From: Mesomycoplasma ovipneumoniae
GTDB lineage: Bacteria; Bacillota_I; Bacilli_A; Mycoplasmatales; Metamycoplasmataceae
Assembly: GCF_030012565.1 (NCBI RefSeq)
Contig: NZ_CP124621.1
Span: forward strand, 372,001-436,000
DNA length: 64,000 nt
Direction of reading: 5' to 3'
Shown here piece by piece: positions 31,948 through 42,500 of the stretch. The number at the start of each line of letters is the position of its first letter. Position 1 is the stretch's first letter. A program made the translations under genes and the position numbers. The notes under the pieces are model-generated. The model was not told where the DNA came from, searched no databases, and was given only the letters and a program-made list of their open reading frames with translations.

Positions 31948-33174
31948 TTAAATTAATTTAAAAAAAGTACGATTATAGCCAATAACTTTTCCTTTTATCG
32001 CGCTAAGAACCTCAAATGATGTCAAAGGTTTATTTAAATTTCGCGCAATTTGACTCCAGTCAATTACTTGATTAAGCCCAAAAATTTCAAGTTGGTATTT
32101 TCCTTGGCCGTTTGTAAGACCAGGAAGATAAATAACTCCGTATTTTGCTTTAATAAATTCAAATTTTTCTGAGGAATCTAGGTTGATTTTTTTAGCAATT
32201 GAATCAGCACAAAATGATCCAAAACTATTAAAAACAGGAATATCACTATCAAAAAGATCAAAACTATTTTTTCCAGCACTTAAAGTCGTTTTATAATCAT
32301 CAGTTTTTTTGATAATTCCAACCCGATTTCAGACATTTAGTCCAACTCCGAGCGAAAAATTTTCGGCAAAACTAGTTATAATTATAGCATATTCTTTAAT
32401 TTTATTAGATTCAGAATAAATTTCAATGTCAAAATTACGGGCGCTAAAAAATGGGCTTGTGCCTTGTTTGCCTAAAAATTCGATATCTAAAAGATGATAA
32501 TCATTTTCTCTGGCAATTAGTGCTGATGAGCTAAAATTTATCGGTAAAAAATCAAGAAAAAAATTTTGCTCTTCTTTGGCCAGTGGTGCGTTTAGCTCAC
32601 TTTTGGAAATCTGTTTTTTTACAAGCAAATTGTTTTCAATTTTTCCATGAGAACGGTATAAAAATGAGCTAATTCCAAAATCAAGGACATGATTTTTAAT
32701 TAATTCAAGAAAATCATCGTAAAACAGAGGCTTATTTTTTAAATCCTCAGGAATTATATTTTCAACATCAAGGGCAAAAACCTCGAGTCGATAGTTATGA
32801 TCATTAGCTGGCGGCAGTGGTCCAAAATAGACTCCATCAGGATGAGGTCGATAAAATGAATCAAGTAAATAATTATTTGCATGACGGGTCATTGAATTTT
32901 CAAATTGATACATTTTATCTTGGCGCGAAAAGGAGTCATCTCATTTTAGCTTGTTTTTTTTGATATTGGCCGCAACTCAGTGAATAAAAACAAAACCTAA
33001 TTCAGCAGTTGCTTCGTAGTCAATTAAAGTCAGGGCGTATGATTTTGCGCCTTTAACTTTGTCTCATTTTATGGGAAAACTTACCGAATTAGGGTATTTT
33101 TTGCCTAAATTGCCATTACCAAATTGGGTGTCTAAAACGCCATTTTTAACATCAGGGATATAAATTTTTATCAT
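31948..33174 (-). CDS. Tandem PEBP-like (YbhB family) protein
   Basis: A 408-aa protein. Residues 1-170 carry the phosphatidylethanolamine-binding/Raf-kinase-inhibitor-like signature: SYALTLIDYEA, GFVFIHWVAANI, and then GVYFGPLPPANDHNYRLEVFALD, which hold the ligand-pocket Asp, His and Pro residues. The second half repeats the same order in degraded form: EYAIIITSFA, VWNRVGII, and GVIYLPGLTNGQGKYQLEIFGLN, with the His and the PP loop lost. Usual family length is about 160-190 aa, so this is a duplication. It starts 5 bp after the lipoprotein stop in the same operon. Function in mycoplasmas unknown. Confidence 0.75.
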
Positions 33175-33179
33175 ATTTT

Positions 33180-34688
33180 TTAGTCTTTATCAATATTTTT
33201 TGCATTAACTATTACAATTTGATTTCCTCTCAGAAATCTGATAGGGGCTGCTTCAAGAAATTGGACATATTTGTCTGGTTCTGATAGTTTTTTTAAATTT
33301 TGCTCAAAATCAATAGGTTGGAAAGGTAAAAGGTTACCGCTTTTAAGAAAACCACTAATATTTATTCGTCTTTCAACGTAAAATATTTTTGGATTTCTAG
33401 GATCTTGTTTTTTAATTGCATCTTCAAGCTCAAGCAAAGTCGCACTATAAAGTCCGCCTCGATGGAAATTATTAGAATTTATAAAAGGATATTTTTGGAT
33501 TTTGTCAGTTAATTTATATTTATCAAAATCATTAATCATCCCAATTTGTTCAGCTTCTGCTTCTTCTCTAGTTTGAGGACCTTGGGCTGGTAAAGGAAAA
33601 TTTTGTTGGAAAGTTACGGCTTTTTGCACTGAATTTTGTGAAAAAAGGCTTGGTTTTTGATTTATCAAGTTTTTTTGGCTTGTAGATTTAGGTTCGCTTT
33701 GATTTTGATTTTCAGGCTGACTTTTAGTCTCAGGGGTATCAGTATTTTGGTCAATTATTCAATAAATACGATAAATTGCATCTTTTATTGTATTAGTTGA
33801 CTCATCTACATGTGTTTTTTGGTCATTAAGAAAAAAAGCACGCGGTTGAACTTTATATTTTCGACCATCTTTGCCTGTTATTGAATATTTTTCTAATTTT
33901 TCAGCCAGTTCTGCTTTTTTTTGGTAATTTTTATCATTAAAAATCGGAATATCCAAATTTGTTTTGGTAATATCTTTGATAACTTGATTAGCTCTATTCA
34001 AGATTTTATAATTATAATTTCATCAAAAGGAATTTGAAACAGGTTGTCTGGTTGCAGCTTCTATCTCGTCAGTGATGAAATCAATCAAATCAAGACCGAT
34101 TGCAATTACTTCATTTTCTTGGGTTGAATTTTCTTGCGCTTGCTGGTTTTGGGATTTAGCCTCATTTTCTCTTTTCCTTTTAATAGTTAATTTAGCAAGC
34201 TCCTTGATTACTTTATAGCGTAAATATTCTTCTTTTAATTCCAAATTATTTACAGCAATACCTGATCCGAAATGTTCGGGTAAAAATTCTGGAAGTGCCT
34301 TTAAATCTGTGGATTTTAGGTATTTTTCTTGTGACTGTTTTCATCGTTTTAAAAATTCAGAAGGTGTTAAATAAGATGTGCCTTGATAATATTTTTTAAC
34401 AATTTCAGCAAAATTAGGAGTTTTAGCAAGTTTTTCAAGTTTCTTTTTAATTACATCATTAGATTCGTTTGGAATAAAATTTTGTAAATTTAATTCTGAA
34501 CTAAAATTGTAAATTAAATTCGCAAAGGCAGTATTTGCAATCTCCTGAGTTTCAATTGATAGGGGTACATTCAAAATATCGGTTAATAAATTATATTTTT
34601 CTGGGTCTTGATTTTCGATGCATGAAACAACAATTAGCGGGAAAGACAAAGGGATTATAGCCAAAGATTTTTTAAATTTTAATTTCAT
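33180..34688 (-). CDS. Prolipoprotein, unknown
   Basis: A 502-aa lipoprotein: basic N-terminus, hydrophobic core, lipobox LIVVSC (Cys at 23). The mature part is hydrophilic, with a Gln/Glu/Asn-rich stretch near residues 175-195 and another (ETKSQPENQNQSEPKS) near 320. Four TGA codons read as Trp, one directly next to a TGG-like context in NSFW. No enzyme motif seen. It is first in an operon with the PEBP-like protein, which may act with it at the membrane. A gap with a hairpin separates it from the ula operon upstream. Confidence 0.8.
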
Positions 34689-34715
34689 TTTTACACCTAC
34701 TTCTAAGCCTTAAAT

Positions 34716-34753
34716 AAAAAACTAAAAGAAAAAAGATATTCTTTTAGTTTTTT
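34716..34753 (-). terminator. Terminator at the end of the ula operon
   Basis: A 15-bp perfect stem, AAAAAACTAAAAGAA with TTCTTTTAGTTTTTT, in the gap after the stop codon at 34785. Symmetry makes it usable on either strand, but only the minus-strand operon ends here. Confidence 0.7.
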
Positions 34754-34784
34754 CACTTTGTAAAATGATACCATATTTTTCAAT

Positions 34785-35315
34785 TTATGCTTCATTTTTT
34801 GCATAAATTTCTTCAAATCCATTTCGCCTTCAAAAAAACCCTTTAAAAACATCATTATTTTGTAGTTTTGCGGCGTTTTCGCGTTGATAAAGAGCTAAAT
34901 TTGAATAATATTCTTTTGAAAAAAAGGGAATAATTCCGTTATAAATTAGTTTTAATGATTTTTTATCTAAAACTATTTTGCAATTTGGAACAGGAAAAAA
35001 AATAAAAATAGCATCATCAGGTTTTTTTAAAACAGCTTTTATATCAAGACGAAAATCAATTTTACGTAATTTCATTAGAATATTAAAATTATAAAAATTA
35101 TGATCGCCGTTAAAACTAAAGATTAATTCTTTTTTATAAAAGTCGTTAAATTCGACTAATTCTTCCAAGGTTTTTGCTTTTTTTATAACAACAGCCGTCA
35201 TTCTTGGTGAGAAAAGTTTAGTAAAACTAGGAACAAGTCAATATCCATCTGATAAGTGGTTAACTTTTATTTTAATAAATTTTGAAATTTTTTCTCTTAA
35301 TCGGATATTAGCCAT
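34785..35315 (-). CDS. Hypothetical protein, last gene of the ula operon
   Basis: A 176-aa, mainly hydrophilic and basic protein with no signal peptide or membrane segment. Its ATG lies 8 nt inside the end of the HAD phosphatase gene, so it is translationally coupled. Two TGA-Trp codons are used (GYWLVPS and FFWRRNG). I recognise no family. Its place suggests a role tied to sugar phosphate metabolism, but nothing in the sequence shows this. Confidence 0.65.
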
Positions 35316-36186
35316 AATATTTTGAAAAAAAGTTTGCTATTCCTTCGGTATCATTTGAATCTGTTATATAATCAGCATGTTGTTTTACTTCTTCAGACGC
35401 TTGACCCATAGCGATAGCTAGTTTAGTTTGGCCAAACATTGAAATATCATTTTTTGCATCGCCAAAAGATAAAGTCTTATCGAGATTTAGGTCATAATTT
35501 TGCTCTAAATAATTTAGTCCTTGACCTTTGTTTGAACCAGAAATCATAATATCAATTACTGAAGATTGGGACTGAACAAAATAAATTCCTTGAACATTTT
35601 TAAGTTCGTCCATTGATTTTTCAAAAAGCTCAGGGTTACTATCTCGTTTAATAAGTAAAAATTTTACCACGTCAAGATTAGAAATTTCGCTCTGGGATAA
35701 ACTTTCATAGTCGTAAAATTCTAAAGGCAATTTTTCAGCTTCAGAAAAATTTTCATTTTCATTTTTAAGGAAAGAAAATCACGGGCATGTTGTTTGTTTT
35801 TGGCTAAAAGCTAGCATATTTTTGGTTGTATAAATCAAGAAAAATACTTGATTTTTGGCTAGGCTCTTAAAAATTTCTAAAACTTGACTTGGACTAAAAG
35901 TTTTACTAAAAACAACAGATTCATTTTTATAGTCATAAATCAGTGAACCATTGCAACTTATTATCGGAAAATCTGGTTTTAGTGCAAAATAATATTTTTT
36001 TATAAAATATCAAGGTCTACCCGAGCAAAAAATAATTTTTTTGCCATCTTTTTTTAATTTTTCTATTGTTTCAACAGATTTTGGGCTGATTTGGTGATCA
36101 GATTTTAATAAAGTTCCATCGAGATCGAAAACAAAATTTTCGATATTTTTTAATTTTTCTTTGATAGTATTATTGTTTTTGTCCAT
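35308..36186 (-). CDS. HAD-family (Cof-type) sugar phosphatase
   Basis: A 292-aa hydrolase with all HAD motifs: FVFDLDGTLL near residue 18 (nucleophile Asp), FCSGRP (motif II), the Lys of SNKGQGLNYL (motif III), and SFGDAKNDISMF (motif IV). The cap between motifs II and III marks the Cof/IIB type, usually active on sugar phosphates or flavin nucleotides. ATG 36186 overlaps the ulaF end by 17 nt; longer starts would run deeper into ulaF. Substrate inferred only from context (ascorbate/pentose phosphates). Confidence 0.88.
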
Positions 36187-36892
36187 AATATGCGTTTTTA
36201 CCATGTTTTCGGTTATAGTGTTTTTTTTGTAAAACAATATTAGCCTGACTTTGATCAGGATTTATTTGTTTTGTATAAAAGGCCATTTTTGCTACTTCTT
36301 CAAGAGTCATAGCGAGTTTAACAGCGTCTTCTGCAGATTTATTAGACCAACAAAATGGTCCGTGTTCTTTTACTAAAACGGCCGGAGTTGCAATAAAATC
36401 AATATTATTTTTATTAAAATGATCGACTATAACAACACCGGTGTTGTGTTCATATTGACCATTGATTTGTTCGTCAGTTAATGAATTTGTGCAAGGAATT
36501 GAACCATAAAAATTGTCAGCATGGGTTGTTCCTAAGGCAGGAATTTCTTTGCCAGCTTGGGCTCAAGCCACTGAAAAAGGCGAGTGAGTATGGACAATTG
36601 CCTTAATTCGTGGATCTGCTTTATAAAGAAGTGAATGAGTTGGTGTGTCACTTGAAGGATTTAAGTCAGTTTCAAGAACATTATTTTCAAGATCAACAGG
36701 AACCATATCTGAATATTTCATTTTTTCATAAGAAATTCCACTAGGTTTAATTACATAATATGAGCGATCTGAACTTATGGCCGAAACATTTCCTCAAGTG
36801 TGAAGCGCTAATTTTGACTTATATAATAAAAGATTAGCCTCCAAAACTTGTTTTTGCAGTAAAACTAATTCGTCCCTATCTTTGATTTTCAT
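36170..36892 (-). CDS. ulaF: L-ribulose-5-phosphate 4-epimerase
   Basis: A 240-aa class II aldolase-fold enzyme giving D-xylulose 5-phosphate, the last step of L-ascorbate use and a substrate for transketolase. Seen: HTWGNVSAIS near residue 31 (first Trp by TGA), KPSGISYEKM, SSDTPTHSLLY, zinc ligands in IVHTHSPFSVAWAQ, and HADNFYGSIPCT, with a third His in VKEHGPFCW. Family length normal. Its start overlaps the ulaE end by 17 nt. Confidence 0.93.
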
Positions 36893-37772
36893 AAGCAATC
36901 CTTAAATTTTCAATAAAGAAATCACGTGCTTTTGCGATAATTTGGCTTTGTTTTGCCATATTTTCAGAAAGTGGCAAATTTTGGTCAAAATTTTCTTCTT
37001 TGTGCCACATTTCAATTACAAAAGGCACGGCAATTTGGGCTTTTAAAATATAGCTAAATACAGAAACAAAATCGACATCACCTTGGGAAAACTCAAGATT
37101 TTTAAAAATTCCAGGGAGAGTATCTTTAAAATGAAAGGCAACAATTTCTGATTTTCCTAGTTTGATTTCTGCTTCTAAATCATTCGAAAAACGGGATAAA
37201 TTACCTAAATCCGGGTATAAAAGCACGCCTGAGCCAATTTGTTTTTGAAGATAAAGTAGTCTTGAAATTGTTCCGGCAAATTTTGTATCCATTGATTCAA
37301 AAGCGATTGTGACACTATATTTTCTTGCTAATTGAACAATTTTTTTCATTGTTTGAATGAAAAAAATCTCAGAATCAGGATGAGGCTGCTCATAATAAAT
37401 ATCATATGCAGCAAGTTGAATAATTCTAATTCCGAGATTTTTTGCCAAAATTAGCGCTTTTTCCATAATTTCAAGCGCTTTTTGGCGAATTTTTTCATCT
37501 TTTGCGCCAAAAGGAAATTTTCGGTGCAATGACAGACACAAAGAATTTATATAAAAATCATTTTCAAATAAAGTATCACGAATTTCTTTAATTTGATTTT
37601 TAGAAAAATCAAGACGAGCAGCAAATTCATCGCTTTCATCAACAGACATTTCAATAAAATCAAATCCTGCTTTTTTTGCCACTTTAATTTTGTCGACAAA
37701 TGTCAAACGTTTATCAATCGCTTTTTCGTAAATTCCTAAAGGAAAATTAATTTCAGTATTTTTTAAATTCAT
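36876..37772 (-). CDS. ulaE: L-ribulose-5-phosphate 3-epimerase (L-xylulose-5-P epimerase)
   Basis: A 298-aa TIM-barrel epimerase. N-terminal PLGIYEKAI followed by [19 protein letters not shown] is typical of UlaE/SgaU. Metal-site residues appear in [24 protein letters not shown] and VIEMWHKEE. Start ATG 37772 has AAAGGA 8 nt upstream; the frame extends further upstream into ulaD but without a plausible start. The start lies 26 nt inside ulaD. It works between UlaD and UlaF. Confidence 0.93.
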   Translation of the reverse strand: MNLKNTEINFPLGIYEKAIDKRLTFVDKIKVAKKAGFDFIEMSVDESDEFAARLDFSKNQIKEIRDTLFENDFYINSLCLSLHRKFPFGAKDEKIRQKALEIMEKALILAKNLGIRIIQLAAYDIYYEQPHPDSEIFFIQTMKKIVQLARKYSVTIAFESMDTKFAGTISRLLYLQKQIGSGVLLYPDLGNLSRFSNDLEAEIKLGKSEIVAFHFKDTLPGIFKNLEFSQGDVDFVSVFSYILKAQIAVPFVIEMWHKEENFDQNLPLSENMAKQSQIIAKARDFFIENLRIAYENQR

Positions 37773-38415
37773 CCTTAAATTCCTTTGCTTTTTCTTCAGG
37801 ATTCGCAGCATCACGAATTGAACGGCCGGCAATAAAAATGTAAATTGGAATATCTTTAAATAATTTAATATCCTCAACTTCAACTCCGCCAGTAATTGTA
37901 ACTTTGAAGCCTAAATCCGCGAGTTTTTTTACAATATCAATATCTTTTTGGGCTCATTTAACTCCGCTAGCTTGCGAATCGCGCGGACGGTGTCAAACAA
38001 CTTGGGGAACACCTGCATTTTTTCAGTCTTGAACTTGTTCTCAAGTAAAATTATTTGTCATTTCTACTTGAATTTCAAGACTTTTAGCCATTTTTTGACT
38101 GTAGTCATGAGAAAGATTGACTAAATCTTTGATTGTCGGAGTTTCTGCTGCACAAATTACAGTTGTAAAATCAGCGCCTGAGTCAAAAAACATTTTTCCA
38201 AAAATGTTTCCAGCATCAGCAATCTTACCATCAGCAACAATTATTTTATCAGGAAAATTTTTTCGAAGTTCAGAAATAGCTTTTTTACCTTCAGCGGCTA
38301 GTAAAATTGTTCCAACTTCAATAACATCAATATATTTTTCTGCTTTTTTTGCAGACAATATCGCCTCTTCAATACTTTGATTATCAAGAGCAATTTGTAA
38401 AAGTGGTAGCGCCAT
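37747..38415 (-). CDS. ulaD: 3-keto-L-gulonate-6-phosphate decarboxylase
   Basis: A 222-aa orotidine-5'-phosphate-decarboxylase-fold enzyme converting 3-keto-L-gulonate 6-P to L-xylulose 5-P. Seen: LQIALDN at the N-terminus, IEVGT, the metal site [12 protein letters not shown] near residue 60, [13 protein letters not shown], and [10 protein letters not shown] with [11 protein letters not shown] at the phosphate site. The gene ends in a TGA-Trp codon followed by Asn and TAA. Ribosome site GGAAAGGG. First gene of the operon ulaD-ulaE-ulaF-HAD-unknown. Confidence 0.93.
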
Positions 38416-38448
38416 GTTTTATCCCTTTCCTTATAAATTTATATATAA

Positions 38449-38454
38449 ATTATA
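38449..38454 (-). promoter_or_regulatory. Probable -10 box of the ula operon
   Basis: TATAAT on the minus strand, 34 bp before the ulaD start. Immediately upstream on that strand lie the D-element duplication and the element itself, so upstream control sites may have been disturbed. Confidence 0.5.
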
Positions 38455-38486
38455 CATTTTTTTATGATTTTTAGATCATTTTTGGC

Positions 38487-38550
38487 AAAATAATCAACTG
38501 TGATTCAAATTTTTGAAATATTAGATCATTTTTTTATTAATCATTAAAAT
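38487..38550. repeat. Left direct duplication flanking element D
   Basis: About 63 bp matching 39226-39288 with some substitutions, including the shared TTAGATCATTTTTTT segment. Non-coding, upstream of ulaD. Confidence 0.7.
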
Positions 38551-39225
38551 ATCAAAGTAAAAATCATACCTATTTCAAATATTTGGATTATTAGGAACGC
38601 CATCAAACTGCAAACTCAAAAAAGGTAACTATCAAGGCAAAAACACTAAATTTTAAATCTAACACTCATGAATGCAAAATCTACTTATTAATCAAATAAA
38701 GCAAACTAAAAAAGCTAAAATTTTAGCCAAAAAGCAAAATTATGAAATTTTTAAACTACTTTTTTAGTTAAAACACTAACAAAAATCAAAGAAAATACAA
38801 CTACTATTTAAACTCAATGTAAATAGAAAACTCATTTTTACTTACATTGAGCCTAAAAAAATATGTGAAGTTTTGAAAGAGCCATAATCAAAAGCCTTAA
38901 ATTTATAGATTTCTAAACAGTTAAATTTAAGGAATTCCATCATATTTAAAAATATAATGGATAATTCGCATTTTCTGATTTTTTTAGACAAAAAACATAA
39001 TTAATTCCCCCTTAATTCAATATCCAAATTTATTAATTATTCTTAAGTTGTAGATATTATAACACATTTTATTTTAGATCAAACATTTTTTTTTTTTTTT
39101 TGAAACGGTTAGTTTTAAAATAATAAAAATTAAGATTCTAGGCTAAAAAACATGGATTTACCGGTATTTTTTCATATTTGTATTCAATAAAAAGTAAATT
39201 TTTGCATCAAATTGAGAAACTTAGG
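38551..39225 (-). mobile_element. MITE-like element D, partly decayed
   Basis: The right end (TGCATCAAATTGAGAAACTTAGGA) fits the family. On the left, a fragment of the element-F ORF (38549-38599, antisense) and an inward-facing terminal repeat (CCATCAAACTGCAAACTC, about 38601-38618) replace the normal end, suggesting nested insertion or a deletion between two elements. The small-RNA cassette with a T16 tract (39086-39101) is intact. Flanked by 63-bp duplications. Confidence 0.65.
38813..39049 (-). ncRNA. Candidate structured small RNA, copy D
   Basis: TATAAT at 39056-39061 (minus) with TG before it. AAGGGGGAAT precedes ATG and Met-Phe-Phe-Val-stop. Hairpin 2 is perfect (CCTTAAATTTA/TAAATTTAAGG). 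Hairpin 3 reads CTCAATGTAAGTA/TATTTACATTGAG, where T:A replaces the C:G pair of copy E and one G:T wobble appears. These changes keep pairing. Confidence 0.5.
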
Positions 39226-39288
39226 AAAATAATTGACGGGATTTAAATTTTTGAAAAATTAGATCATTTTTTTGTTAGTCGTTAAAAA
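39226..39288. repeat. Right direct duplication flanking element D
   Basis: Partner of 38487-38550, between element D and the opp leader region. Confidence 0.7.
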
Positions 39289-39466
39289 CCGGGTAGTTAG
39301 TTTTTTGACTAAAGCATTTTTTTAAACTAATTTTTTACAGGCAAATTTGCTAAACAAATAAAGTCAAAAATTTCATATATATAATTTATATTTATTATAT
39401 ATGTATCTAGATTTTATGCCCAACAAAAAAAATATTTTTTTTGTTTGTTTATTTTTAAAAAAAGTG

Positions 39467-39472
39467 TATAAT
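39467..39472 (+). promoter_or_regulatory. Probable opp promoter -10 box
   Basis: TATAAT in GTGTATAATTTC, 18 bp upstream of the leader ORF start. The region 39289-39460 before it holds no other feature I can support. Confidence 0.55.
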
Positions 39473-39489
39473 TTCTAGCAGGAAAAATA

Positions 39490-39609
39490 ATGCAATCAAA
39501 AAACTCTATTAGAAAAGCATGAAAAAACAACATTAACATTATTAGTAATTTTAATGTTAAGTTTTCCATTTTCTTTGAAATAGTAGTTTTTGACTCAATT
39601 TGTTCATAA
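39490..39609 (+). CDS. Leader ORF ahead of oppA, 39 aa
   Basis: ATG with the ribosome site GCAGGAAA, 5-6 nt upstream, and a TATAAT just before it. The short peptide begins MQSKNSIRKAWKNN (Trp by TGA) and ends FEIVVFDSICS. It is Asn/Ile/Phe/Ser-rich, with no signal or membrane segment. Its codons for E-I-V-V-F-D contain one arm of a possible antiterminator. It may be a regulatory leader peptide. It could also be a chance ORF in a leader RNA. Confidence 0.5.
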
Positions 39610-39673
39610 CATTAAGTTATATAGGATAAAAAAACAAAAACTACTATCTTTTTCGATAGTAGTTTTTGTTTTT
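39580..39673 (+). promoter_or_regulatory. Possible transcription attenuator before oppA
   Basis: Terminator: 39635-39648 pairs perfectly with 39655-39668 (14 bp, extended by A/T pairs), followed by T's, ending 14 nt before oppA. The same 13-nt sequence as the 3' arm, ATAGTAGTTTTTG, also occurs at 39580-39592 inside the leader ORF and could pair with 39635-39647 instead, preventing the terminator. Two mutually exclusive structures are therefore possible. Confidence 0.5.
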
Positions 39674-39687
39674 AAAAAAGGAGGGAA

Positions 39688-42498
39688 ATGAAAAAACTTT
39701 TTATCGGTTCAGTACTTAGTGTTTTCAGCACGGCAGTTTTTGTTTCATGCTCAATTCAGCCCGCTTGAGAAAGGCAAGAATGAATTACGACTGTTAATTC
39801 TGACACTTCGGCTCCTGGTGCGTTTAAAACTTGAACTAACACTTTTACCTCGCCTTCAATCGCTAGTTCGTATTATACAGCTTCTTATTTAGTCCAAACT
39901 GTTTATGAAAATAGCGTTGAGATCAAACAAGATGGAATTAGCGAAGAATCCAAAGAAAAACTTGACAAAAGTTTCAATTATTCTATCACAAAGCCGACAT
40001 ATAGTTATGAGTCTTTTGTTAATGCTGCTGCGATTGTAGTGCGAAAAAAAGACGGCAGTGAGTTAGTTTTTGACAGTGATGCTCATGAAAAAGGTTATCT
40101 TGAACCTGGGCAGACAACCAATTCGCTTGTTATTAAATTAAAATCAGACCAAAAAAATTCAATTAATTCTGACTTTTTTGTTCAGGCGCTTGACGAGGCT
40201 GAATCAATTCATTTTTTCTTAAAAAATGACGTAAAATGAGTAGACTATCAAGGCAATCCGACCGAATATACCCTAAAACCTGAAGATTATTACTACGGAT
40301 TTAAAGCCCAAAGACTCTCAGATCCAGAATATCGCGCAAGTGTTGGCGGAAGCAAAAAAATTGACGAAGAAGCACAGAAAAAAATTCCTAATTTCGATCC
40401 AAAGTCAACATATTTTACAAATACTGTTATTAATTGGTATTTATTAGATCTTTTTGGACTAGATTTGGCCGATTTGGACGATGAAAATAAATATATTGAA
40501 CAATACAAAGGCAAAAACGCTAATTTTCAAGGGCAAAAATCGGTAAGTTTTTACAAAGGTGCCTCAAAAGATAAGGTATTTTTTAACGGATTTTACCAAA
40601 AGTCAATACTTGGAGCGATGTTTTACCCGGCGCCTTCTGGATTTATCGACAAACGAAACAGTGAAACTCAAACTATAAAAGCCGGAAAACCTTCAGGTCG
40701 TTTTGGCGAAACTGGCGAGGCACTTAAATATGGAGCCTACTGGTATGGCGAAGATTTCCGCAAAGATCAGCTTTTTGTCTCTCCATATACCCAACTTAGT
40801 CAGGAAACTCATCGCGAGACTTGAAAAATCAATAAATATTACCCACGAACTGGCTGAAAAGAGCAATTACCTTATATTTTTAACAAAATTACGACTCTTT
40901 ATTCTAAATATAGCAGTCCTTCAGCTTTTGAAAATGCAAAATTCAACTCTTATCGCGAACAGACACTATTGGCTACCAGTTTTGATCAGCTAAATGATTC
41001 AATTAAAAATTTAGTTTCAGGTGATCAAGAAAGATACGGCTGAAAACTCAATAAAGCAGAAAGTAAAGATGATTTGCACAAATGGTATTACTCTGTGCTT
41101 GTCCCAGGTTCGCTAAAACAAGAATTTAGACCGGAAGTTGGCGTTGCTTTTGATGAAAAATACTATGGATTTAATGATAATTTTGCAAAATTAAATTTTG
41201 GTGCTTCACTTGCTGATATTGCAAAAGGAAATGCTAAAGTTGTTGAAAATCTCATTTCAGGTCCAAGTCTTGAATTTCGGCAAATAATTGCAAATGCCTG
41301 AAATTTATACACAACAGCCCAATCAATTTCAAACTCAAGCTTGCCTTGATATAATTTTGTCTCACCTGATAACAAAATTACCTCAAAGCCAGATTCAAAA
41401 ACACCCCGCGATTTTTACCAAGAAGCAAATACAATTAAACTTGTTGATCAAACAGGGGAAATACATTATACCAAAACTCCCGAAGATGAGAAGAAAAAAA
41501 ATTTTGAAAATGTCAATGATGCTGCTAAACAATTCCAGGCACCCCAATTTGAAGCGCTAAAAACGCGCATGAAAGCATTACTTGATGATTTTTATGCCAA
41601 AAATAACATTCCTGCTGACCAAAAAGTTGAATGAACAAACCACAGTTTTTATGTTAACTCTTCCAACAAACAAATTGCCGCAGTTACAAGCGGTGCAAAA
41701 GCGATAATGGATCTTGATCCGCGGCTAAAAGTTAACCTAATTTGGCCAGTGACAGACCGAACTCGCCGTTTAAATTATTTACTAACACGAACAGGCGGGC
41801 TTGATTTTGGCGGTTGACATTATGACTATGACGGAATTGGGACAGCTTTAGACGGTAAAATTCAGCGAAACGGTGTGGGTTATGCAATGCTGTCAGCGAT
41901 TTATGCCCAAGGTCCAGAGTCAAAAATTGCAAAATCCTATCCGCACGTGTATCGTTATGCACTTGCTGTTAAAGATTTTTTTGACAAATTTGCCCAAAAA
42001 GGTTACATAAGAGAATTCAAAGACTGAAAAGATGCACCAAATGCGCCAGATTTTGGCGCAACAGATCAGCATTTGGCTCCTGATCTCACTTATTTTTTCA
42101 CTGGTGAAGTCAAAGAAGGTCCTGATCCAAAAGATGCAACTAAAAAAGTTATGAAATACAAAACTTTTGTTGACCAAATTAATGAAAAAAAAGACAACAA
42201 AAACAAGGTTTCTTTTGATTTTAGCGCCCAGTCAGCAATTTTTAACCTGTCCTACCAAGAAGAAAATTCTGACGAAGAACTGATTCAATTAAGTGCGGAA
42301 TTAACCTCACTTTTAGGATTTGGACTTAATGATCTTTTGAATGTAGCATCTTCAACGCCATATGCATTTTTAGAAAATCCAAACATTTCAATTCCATATT
42401 CAAACAATACCTATTCAGGTTTTGTTCCGCCGGACATGATTACAATTAAGCCACTCAAAGAAAAAATCCAAAACCTTAATAAAAAAGGAACAAATTAA
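39688..42498 (+). CDS. oppA: Oligopeptide ABC transporter substrate-binding lipoprotein
   Basis: A 936-aa lipoprotein: signal peptide and lipobox TAVFVSC (Cys near residue 21). Strong ribosome site AGGAGG. Much longer than the roughly 540-aa OppA of Gram-positives but in the range of mycoplasma OppA, which also have been credited with ecto-ATPase and adhesin roles. Sequence similarity to classic OppA is weak; the call rests on its place as first gene of oppABCDF, the lipobox and the size. Near residue 700, an RTGGLDFGGWHYDYDGIG segment resembles the conserved peptide-binding region. It supplies peptides to the cytosolic aminopeptidase. Confidence 0.85.
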
Positions 42499-42500
42499 AA

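Noticed and set aside
36876-37883. Longer ulaE starting inside ulaD
   Set aside because: The extra 37 residues come from ulaD coding sequence in another frame; ATG 37772 has a ribosome site and gives the usual N-terminus.
38551-39225. Direct repeats around elements as a possible CRISPR array
   Set aside because: The repeats are paired flanks of single insertions, not regular repeats with spacers, and no cas gene is present.
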